From Bacteroidaceae bacterium (GTDB lineage: Bacteria > Bacteroidota > Bacteroidia > Bacteroidales > Bacteroidaceae): DNA of 32,194 nt. The notes beneath the pieces were generated by a model. It ran no database searches, had not been told where the DNA came from, and worked only from the letters and a program-made list of their open reading frames with translations. The DNA is taken from contig JAGAAS010000058.1 of assembly GCA_017615125.1 (NCBI GenBank), positions 1-32,194 on the forward strand, given 5' to 3'. Below are positions 8,484-13,735 of the stretch, piece by piece. The first letter of the stretch is position 1. Each line of letters starts with the position of its first letter. A program made the translations under genes and the position numbers.

Positions 8484-9010
8484 TACCTGAGCGTAAACAA
8501 TTCCTTTCCCGCATCTCGTTGTGCTCCCTGTTGCTGGCGCTATCGTTAGTTGGTTGCAAGATTGAGTATCGTTTCAACGGGGCTTCCATTAACTACAACG
8601 AAGTGAAATCCATCACTATCGAGAACTTCGCTAATCGGGCATCGTTCCAATGGGGACCTATGGAGAGCATGTTCAACATTTCGCTTACGGATATCTATGC
8701 CAAGCAGACGAAGCTGAAGCAGGTGAACCGAAACGGTGACCTAAACCTCTCGGGCGAGATTACCGAATATGCGCAGATGAACAAATCGGTTTCTTCCGAC
8801 GGCTATTCGGCAATGATTCAGTTGCGTATGTCGGTAAATGTCGTTTTCGAAAACAGGGTAAAGCCCTCCGACGACTTCGAACGGAAATTCTCCGCTTCGC
8901 GTGAGTTCGACTCCACGCAGCAGCTGAACGATGTCCAGGAGCAGCTGGTTCAGGAGATGATAGACGAAATTGTCGATCAGATATTTAACGCAACTGTTGC
9001 CAACTGGTAA
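8480..9010 (+). CDS. lptE: LptE-like LPS-assembly lipoprotein
   Basis: A 176-residue lipoprotein with a signal ending in SLVGC. In the family LptE sits inside the LptD barrel at the outer membrane and helps place LPS in the outer leaflet. The segment YRFNGASINYNEVKSITIENFANRA matches the start of the Bacteroidota LptE-like domain. The start codon overlaps the end of the sigma-54 activator (ATGA), so the two are translationally coupled. Assignment rests on overall pattern and conserved context, not on catalytic residues. Confidence 0.8.
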   Translation: MIPERKQFLSRISLCSLLLALSLVGCKIEYRFNGASINYNEVKSITIENFANRASFQWGPMESMFNISLTDIYAKQTKLKQVNRNGDLNLSGEITEYAQMNKSVSSDGYSAMIQLRMSVNVVFENRVKPSDDFERKFSASREFDSTQQLNDVQEQLVQEMIDEIVDQIFNATVANW

Positions 9011-9046
9011 AGAAGGAAGATACGCTTAAACACTCTACATATTTCT

Positions 9047-9802
9047 ATGTTTGACATTGACAGCTTGATAAACCACCCGGAACGGCTTTCGCGCGATACG
9101 CTCTATGTGTTGCGCTCGTTGGTAGCACGCTATCCCTTCTTCCAGACGGCGCGTTTATTGCTGCTTCAGAACCTGTATATCCTTCACGAGCCCGACTTCG
9201 GAAAAGAACTGAAGCGCTCGGTTTTCTATATTGCTGACAGACGAGCCTTGTGGCAGATGATGCAGGGAATATCTCTCGGCAACGCGAATGCTGTCAGTCA
9301 GGCACCTCAAGCACTCGCTCCCGCAGCAGAAGAAAATGAAACTGCGGAAGCTCCTACTGTCGACAGGACTCTTAGCCTCATAGATGCTTTCCTGGAGTCT
9401 CTTCCCGAGCAGCCTCAAGCTCTTGTCTTCGAATCTCCGATGTCTGTCGACTATATGTCATCCGTTGAGAAAGATGCCCCATCGCAAGATGCGGGTAGGG
9501 GAGTTTCCATCAAGCCTATAGCAGATGATAGCGTTAATCAGGAATCCACAGCCGTTCCTTCATCAAGCAGCTCGGACGAGGAAAAAATTGCAGGAGAAAT
9601 CCCCGAAGAAACCCGTGTAGAACCCGACTTTTTCACCGAGACTTTGGCGCGGATTTATATCAAGCAAAAAAAATATGACCGTGCTCTTGAAATAATTCGG
9701 TCTCTTTATTTGAATTTCCCAGAAAAAAACATTTACTTTGCAGACCAAATTCGATTTTTGGAGAAATTAGTGAAAAATAATAACTCAAAAAAGATAGATT
9801 AA
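9047..9802 (+). CDS. Conserved Bacteroidota protein with TPR-like C-terminus
   Basis: 251 residues, no signal peptide or membrane segment. The N-terminal 80 residues (MFDIDSLINHPERLSRDTL and on) form an apparently helical conserved domain. A Ser/Glu/Ala-rich variable middle follows (about 85-200), then a short TPR-like helical pair (LARIYIKQKKYDRALEIIRSL near 202-222, with a second helix after YFADQ). It is a familiar hypothetical between lptE and secG in Bacteroidales. It may be an adaptor for envelope or secretion functions (inference from context only). Two nt separate its stop from secG. Confidence 0.75.
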   Translation: MFDIDSLINHPERLSRDTLYVLRSLVARYPFFQTARLLLLQNLYILHEPDFGKELKRSVFYIADRRALWQMMQGISLGNANAVSQAPQALAPAAEENETAEAPTVDRTLSLIDAFLESLPEQPQALVFESPMSVDYMSSVEKDAPSQDAGRGVSIKPIADDSVNQESTAVPSSSSSDEEKIAGEIPEETRVEPDFFTETLARIYIKQKKYDRALEIIRSLYLNFPEKNIYFADQIRFLEKLVKNNNSKKID

Positions 9803-9803
9803 A

Positions 9804-10163
9804 ATGTACTTAATTAGTGTAATTCTGATCGTTATCGTATCATTATTAATGTGTGTGGTAGTTCTTATCCAGAACTCAAAAGGTGGTGGCCTTGCTTCTG
9901 CATTTGCTTCGTCCAATCAGATTATGGGCGTGCGCAAGACGACCGACTTCCTCGAGAAGGCTACTTGGGTTCTGGCAGGCTGTATGGTAGTGCTTAGCAT
10001 TGTGGCTGCCTATTCGTTGCCTCATGCTGCATCCAAGGAGAGCGTCCTGATGGAGAAGGCAGCTTCTGAAAGTGCAACGAATGCTGCTACTATTCCTGGC
10101 TTCGATGCTCCCGCAGCAAGCGAGACTCCCGCTCAGGCTCCTGCTGAGGTTCCCGCTGATTAA
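9804..10163 (+). CDS. secG: Preprotein translocase subunit SecG
   Basis: A 119-residue SecG of the SecYEG channel. Two membrane segments are visible: residues about 2-22 (LISVILIVIVSLLMCVVVLI) and about 52-70 (WVLAGCMVVLSIVAAYSL). Between them is the conserved cytoplasmic loop QNSKGGGLASAFASSNQIMG. The C-terminal 45 residues are an Ala/Pro/Glu-rich tail that is common in this phylum. It is the last gene of the rlmN cluster and is followed by a strong terminator. Confidence 0.95.
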   Translation: MYLISVILIVIVSLLMCVVVLIQNSKGGGLASAFASSNQIMGVRKTTDFLEKATWVLAGCMVVLSIVAAYSLPHAASKESVLMEKAASESATNAATIPGFDAPAASETPAQAPAEVPAD

Positions 10164-10215
10164 CAGCCTGACTGTTGCGACAGCATGATTTGTCGCACAA
10201 GCCTCAAGGGCAAAC

Positions 10216-10256
10216 AAAGAAACTATCTTCCTCCCGAAGATAGTTTCTTTTCTTTT
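10216..10256 (+). terminator. Intrinsic terminator after secG
   Basis: A perfect 15-bp stem (10216-10230 with 10236-10250; arms AAAGAAACTATCTTC and its complement) with loop CTCCC is followed by a T-rich stretch. It closes the rlmN-secG cluster and isolates the island to its right. Confidence 0.9.
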
Positions 10257-10301
10257 TATGGATAGTCGGCTCTAATGAAAAACACTTTTTCCCGTTAACG
10301 C

Positions 10302-10332
10302 TTTGTTTATTATTTAAAAAGGAGTAGTTTTG
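10302..10332 (+). promoter_or_regulatory. Bacteroidota promoter driving the RNA/DarT island
   Basis: TTTG at 10302-10305, 19 nt of spacer, then TAGTTTTG at 10325-10332. This is an exact match to the phylum's TTTG-N19-21-TAnnTTTG promoter and one of the two best in the window. Transcription should start near 10339, about 315 nt before the next start codon. Confidence 0.8.
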
Positions 10333-10338
10333 CAGAGA

Positions 10339-10585
10339 CAAAATCATCTAAAACGAAAATTGCTTAGCGTATGACATAAACAGAAATGTAAAGACATAAG
10401 ACAACAGAAGCGTTAGCTTTCTATTCTTGCTTACTGAAAATCGCCAACAATAAAGTAGCACCAAGAGTAAAAGTTAATGCTCACGTCGCTTGGCGTGGGC
10501 TTTTACTCGGATATGGTGCAATGGCGTTTGGCGATGCCTCAGTAAGCGTAGACGATGTTTAAGTCCACGCTTTCTTTATATTCAA
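10339..10585 (+). ncRNA. Candidate structured RNA or long structured 5' leader
   Basis: Downstream of the promoter lies an A-rich unpaired stretch to about 10428, then a rod-like fold of five nested helices. P1 is 10429-10436 with 10540-10547 (8 bp). P2 is 10440-10447 with 10528-10535 (8 bp). P3 is 10458-10462 with 10515-10519 (5 bp). P4 is 10465-10472 with 10501-10508 (8 bp). P5 is 10479-10485 with 10494-10500 (7 bp, one G-U), with an 8-nt loop. A further hairpin, 10545-10553 with 10563-10571, shares three nt with P1 and is followed by TTCTTT, so it could be a weak terminator or a switch. No convincing open reading frame covers it. It could be an independent small RNA (a 6S-like rod is one possibility), a leader controlling the ADP-ribosyltransferase gene, or the RNA partner of that system. 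The fold is seen; its role is inferred. Confidence 0.6.
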
Positions 10586-10652
10586 ATCGTATAGTTTAGG
10601 TTCAATTCAACAATTAATAGGATTTGTTTTAATAATACGCAGAAATACCATT

Positions 10653-11723
10653 ATGCCAGTTATTAATAATTCAAGTATTCAGGATTTCCTTCGTTCGAAA
10701 GGGATAACCAAATTATATCATTTTACTGACAGATCTAACATTCAGTCTATAATTGATAATGACGGACTCTTTTCTTGGAAAGATTGTAATAATATGGGTA
10801 TTTCCGTAAATCGTCCTGGAGGTAGTGATACTTCACATTCTATTGATTCATATTTAGGCTTGGATGGTTATGTAAGGTTGTGTTTTACCAAAAACCATCC
10901 GATGATGTATGTCGCAAAAAATGATGGTCGAATAGAAGACCCTGTTGTATTAGAGATTGATCTCTCTGTCGTAGAATTATCTTGGACAAAGTTTTCGGAT
11001 AGAAATGCAGCAAGGAATGGAGCTGTGATCAAACTCGGTCTCTCTGGTGCAAGGAATATTCATTTTTCTACGGTAAGGCAACCAACACATTTTAATTTGT
11101 CGGATGATGAGAAAGAGTATTATCAAGCAGAAGTACTCATCCTTGAAAAGGTTCCCATTTCCTATATATCAAATATAACCTCTTTTGGCAAACCTAGAGT
11201 TCCGAGAACAACTGGAAAAATTAGAAGACAGCCTTCGAATGGGCAGACAACAAATGTGTCTAATAGACGACGCATAGTTATTTCTCCAGTATTGCCTGCA
11301 AACACGCCAAATAGAACTGCTGCTTCTGCAAAGACGGGTCCGAAATCTTCGAATGGGCAGACAACTAATGTGTCTAATAGACGACGCGTAGTTATTTCTC
11401 CAGTAGTTCCCGCAAACACACCAAATAGAACTGCTGCTTCTGCAAAGACGAGTCAGAAACCTTCGAATGGGCAGACAACTAATATGACATGTAACACTAA
11501 TAATCACACATCATATACTACTTTGTCTAATTCTAATAATACGAGTAATTCAAAAGGCGATAATAATTTGAATTATAGCACATCGTACTGGTCTTCATCT
11601 AATTCTAGCAAGTCAAGCAGCTCAAATAGCAATAGTTCTTCTGAAGAAAAGGGAAACGGGTGCATTATTTTGTTGGTTATTATTATTCTCAATAGTATCA
11701 TTGCATCACTATTACATTTGTAA
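10653..11723 (+). CDS. DarT-like ADP-ribosyltransferase with repeat linker and C-terminal membrane anchor
   Basis: 356 residues. Residues 1-175 resemble the DarT (DUF4433) family, which transfers ADP-ribose from NAD+ to nucleobases. The N-terminal motif LYHFTDRSNIQSII carries His23, and YYQAEVLI carries Glu160, which aligns with the DarT catalytic Glu. The middle (YVRLCFTKNHPMMYVA, 73-88) also fits. Residues 195-270 are two 38-residue repeats (SNGQTTNVSNRRR..PANTPNRTAASAKT) plus a partial third (271-277). A Ser/Asn-rich linker runs to about 333, and residues 336-353 (CIILLVIIILNSIIASLL core) form a membrane helix ending 3 residues from the C-terminus. A membrane-tethered DarT is unusual; soluble DarT proteins lack this tail. 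It is AT-richer than flanking genes, consistent with horizontal acquisition. The neighbour at 11844 is a likely cognate antitoxin. No DarG macrodomain gene is present. Confidence 0.7.
   Translation: MPVINNSSIQDFLRSKGITKLYHFTDRSNIQSIIDNDGLFSWKDCNNMGISVNRPGGSDTSHSIDSYLGLDGYVRLCFTKNHPMMYVAKNDGRIEDPVVLEIDLSVVELSWTKFSDRNAARNGAVIKLGLSGARNIHFSTVRQPTHFNLSDDEKEYYQAEVLILEKVPISYISNITSFGKPRVPRTTGKIRRQPSNGQTTNVSNRRRIVISPVLPANTPNRTAASAKTGPKSSNGQTTNVSNRRRVVISPVVPANTPNRTAASAKTSQKPSNGQTTNMTCNTNNHTSYTTLSNSNNTSNSKGDNNLNYSTSYWSSSNSSKSSSSNSNSSSEEKGNGCIILLVIIILNSIIASLLHL
11235..11483 (+). repeat. 114-bp tandem repeat inside the DarT-like gene
   Basis: Two nearly identical in-frame units (11235-11348 and 11349-11462) and the start of a third (11463-11483) encode the Arg/Thr/Asn-rich linker. 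Unit length is 38 codons, so gain or loss changes linker length without a frameshift. Confidence 0.9.
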
Positions 11724-11794
11724 TATAACCCCATATGATATCATTGCCTAATTCTTCAATACGTAGTCTTATGCCATTTTCTGGATGCAAGTTT

Positions 11795-11802
11795 TATGTT
11801 TG
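11795..11802 (+). promoter_or_regulatory. Possible internal -7 box before the NADAR-like gene
   Basis: TATGTTTG matches TAnnTTTG and lies 42 nt upstream of the ATG at 11844, but there is no TTTG at the expected -33 distance. If real, the second gene can be expressed without the first. Confidence 0.3.
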
Positions 11803-11810
11803 TTTTATTT

Positions 11811-11830
11811 GATTGATTGATGGATTGATT
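11811..11830 (+). repeat. GATT tetranucleotide repeat in the leader of the NADAR-like gene
   Basis: GATTGATTGATGGATTGATT is five imperfect GATT units ending 13 nt before the ATG at 11844. It lies in the untranslated leader or spacer, so slippage would change spacing rather than frame. Confidence 0.7.
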
Positions 11831-11843
11831 CTTAAAAAGATAT

Positions 11844-12734
11844 ATGATTTTTGTAGCAAATAAAAAAAGAAAGCTCGAGAGAATAATTAAAGAATTTCCG
11901 GGAGCAAAAATATTTGATATAACATCTTCTGCTCCAACTTTACAAGGACGAATGTTTAGCCCCTTCTATCCTCATGGAAACATTCCAATACCAGGAGACT
12001 CACATGGAATGACTGCCACTTGTGTAGAAGCTATTTGGCAAGGCTTAAAAGTATTTGAGAATTCAGGTATAGATGTCGTTATGTTTAAAAATGACACTTC
12101 GCATAATATTAAAAGGACCGTGAGAAAGTTCGGGAGACCCCTTGGACATCAATATGGTGTTTATTCGAAAACTATCCTCAATTATTCGGATGCGAGAAGA
12201 TATATTTACATCCCAGCTTATAGGTTTGTTCTTGATTGTATACCGAGTGTCCATAATTTAGTTGAGCAGCTTATAGAACGGTCCCAGAAAGAGGATATTG
12301 TTCTTTTGGATTATAACATCAATTTGGATAATCGAGACATTACAAAGCCTTTGTCTCATGCTGAATTGGTAAAGATGTATATTGAGGGTCATTACCCTGA
12401 AAAAGATGAAGACTTTATGCCATATTCTCCAGAGGAACTTAAAGCAAAGAAAAAAGCTGTTGGGAAAAGAAACACTACAAGAAAAAGAATTGAAACGAAA
12501 GAAGACGAAGAAATCCTTATACAACAAATACGGGAAATACTTGAATCCTCTGAAAGGACTTCAAAAGAGATATGTGACCTTTTATTAATCGAAGGAGGCA
12601 GTAGGGTCGCAACAAGGTACATTAAGATGATTCCAGGAATTAAGTCTAGAACCGAAAAACGAAAGAAGTTTTACACATTGATGGAGATACAAGATACCCC
12701 AACTCTATTTGAACAAACCTTTTTCTTCATGTAA
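11844..12734 (+). CDS. Probable NADAR-type ADP-ribosylhydrolase (DUF6939-like) with C-terminal HTH-like tail
   Basis: 296 residues, no signal or membrane segment. Residues 1-185 look like the DUF6939 family as I remember it. They carry features of the NADAR fold, which removes ADP-ribose from nucleobases: FSPFYPHG at 38-45 (compare FSNF in NADAR), VEAIWQGLK at 61-69 with Glu62 in the place of the NADAR E-x3-Q-x2-K motif, KFGRPLG near 95-101, and VLLDYN..KPLSHAELVKMYI near 153-180. The tail 200-280 is highly charged and ends in a helical segment (RTSKEICDLLLIEGGSRVATRYIKMI) that resembles a winged helix-turn-helix, perhaps for DNA binding or autoregulation. Gene order after a DarT-like enzyme supports an antitoxin role. 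NADAR assignment by eye is tentative; a plain DUF6939 protein of unknown activity is the alternative. Confidence 0.6.
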   Translation: MIFVANKKRKLERIIKEFPGAKIFDITSSAPTLQGRMFSPFYPHGNIPIPGDSHGMTATCVEAIWQGLKVFENSGIDVVMFKNDTSHNIKRTVRKFGRPLGHQYGVYSKTILNYSDARRYIYIPAYRFVLDCIPSVHNLVEQLIERSQKEDIVLLDYNINLDNRDITKPLSHAELVKMYIEGHYPEKDEDFMPYSPEELKAKKKAVGKRNTTRKRIETKEDEEILIQQIREILESSERTSKEICDLLLIEGGSRVATRYIKMIPGIKSRTEKRKKFYTLMEIQDTPTLFEQTFFFM

Positions 12735-12790
12735 AGGCAATACTGTGAGAGATAATCGGATTGTTCAGAATAAGAGAGCGGAAACCCTTT

Positions 12791-12821
12791 TCAAGGCTGG
12801 CTCACAAAGGGTCAGCCTTGA
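12791..12821 (+). terminator. Hairpin after the NADAR-like gene
   Basis: TCAAGGCTG (12791-12799) pairs perfectly with CAGCCTTGA (12813-12821) around a 13-nt loop. It lacks a good T-run (TTCTGCTT follows), so it may be a weak terminator of the island. Confidence 0.45.
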
Positions 12822-12948
12822 TTCTGCTTATGTGCTTCCTTGCTCTCAAAGACATTTAGGGAAATAATCCTGCTTCGCTCTTCTGTAGGCTGTATGTTCT
12901 TTGTGGAAAAGGAATTACATTTGTTTTTTCTCAAAGAAAGTTGTTTTG

Positions 12949-13026
12949 ACATCACGAAGGTTTGATCAATCCTTCGTGAAGGCTTGATTAAGCCTTCGTG
13001 AAGGTTAAAGTGTTCCTTCGTGAAGG
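12949..13026. repeat. Near-palindrome array, CCTTCGTGAAGG at 22-bp pitch
   Basis: CCTTCGTGAAGG occurs at 12971-12982, 12993-13004 and 13015-13026, exactly 22 bp apart with 10-bp spacers. A degenerate unit ending ACGAAGG is one pitch upstream (12949-12960). Two of the spacers are palindrome-like themselves (TTGATCAA, CTTGATTAAG). The pitch and organisation match the CAACGCGTTG arrays at 3714 and 21051 although the core sequence differs. It lies between the convergent NADAR-like gene and pnuT. Apart from hairpin 12791-12821, this array and the 21-bp array, I see nothing in the gap 12735-13108. Confidence 0.85.
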
Positions 13027-13084
13027 TATAAAGGTTTTGCGAAACAAAAACCTGCCGGAAGCTGACTCTACCAATACTTACTTA

Positions 13085-13162
13085 TTCCTGCCTGATAGCT
13101 TCCTTTTCCTACCCGACAACTTCCTTTTCCTGCCTGGTGACGTTCTTTTCCTCCATCATTTT
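13085..13162. repeat. 21-bp tandem repeat across the pnuT stop codon
   Basis: Units starting TTCCTGCCTGATAGC (13085), TTCCTACCCGACAAC (13106), TTCCTGCCTGGTGAC (13127) and a decayed unit (13148) recur every 21 bp, joined by CTTTTCC-type links. Read on the minus strand the unit encodes R-Q-E-K-E-V-x, and a CAG to TAG change in one unit provides the pnuT stop. Confidence 0.75.
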
Positions 13163-13735
13163 TCTCCATTTCCTTACGCCCAGGATGGCAATGATGACGT
13201 AGAGGGCATAAAGGGAGGCTTTGAAGGGGATGTCTTTGTGGAAATAGAGAATGCTTGTTACGATGTCGACGACAATCCATATATACCATTGCTCCAGGTA
13301 TTTACGCGCGAGGGCGTAGGTGCCCACGATGCTGAGGGCTGTCGTGAAGCTGTCGGCAAGGGGTACGGTGGAGTCGGTACACTTTTTCAGGAAGATGTAT
13401 ATGGCTGCCCAGATGCTTAAGGTGACAATGAGCCACAAGGGCACTTTCCCGCGTGGGAAGTGTGTGATAGGGCGCGGCTCGGAGGTGCCGCGCGTCTTTT
13501 TGCTCAGGATTCCCCGCCAGGCGAGGAAACCGTAGATGGTCATCGCGATGTAATAGAACTCCATTCCGCAGTCGGCGTAAAGTCCTTTCTGATAATAGAG
13601 TACGATGCCTAGTGCTTGCATGACGAATGCCGTCAGCCAAAGCCAGATGCTTGCCTTATACTCCAGCCAGATGTAGGCTAAGCCGAGGATGGTTGTGGTT
13701 ATGTCGAGCCAATGTGCTGCAAGGAATTCCATCAA
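13109..13735 (-). CDS. pnuT: PnuC-family vitamin transporter, probable thiamine transporter PnuT
   Basis: 208 residues with about seven hydrophobic helices, typical of the PnuC family, which moves vitamin precursors by facilitated diffusion across the inner membrane. The conserved aromatic, polar segment WLEYKASIWLWLTAFVMQ and the late motif LEQWYIWIVVDIV fit. The choice of thiamine rather than nicotinamide riboside rests on context: the gene overlaps by 4 nt the upstream TonB receptor, and the operon is led by a TPP riboswitch. The last seven or so residues (RQEKEVVG) come from a 21-bp tandem repeat, and the stop lies inside that repeat. The thiamine pyrophosphokinase gene that often completes this operon in Bacteroidota is not downstream. 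Confidence 0.88.
   Translation of the reverse strand: MMEFLAAHWLDITTTILGLAYIWLEYKASIWLWLTAFVMQALGIVLYYQKGLYADCGMEFYYIAMTIYGFLAWRGILSKKTRGTSEPRPITHFPRGKVPLWLIVTLSIWAAIYIFLKKCTDSTVPLADSFTTALSIVGTYALARKYLEQWYIWIVVDIVTSILYFHKDIPFKASLYALYVIIAILGVRKWRKMMEEKNVTRQEKEVVG

Noticed and set aside
10339-10585. Retron msr-msd RNA or tmRNA
   Set aside because: No reverse transcriptase is nearby, and the fold lacks the tRNA-like ends and tag frame of tmRNA.
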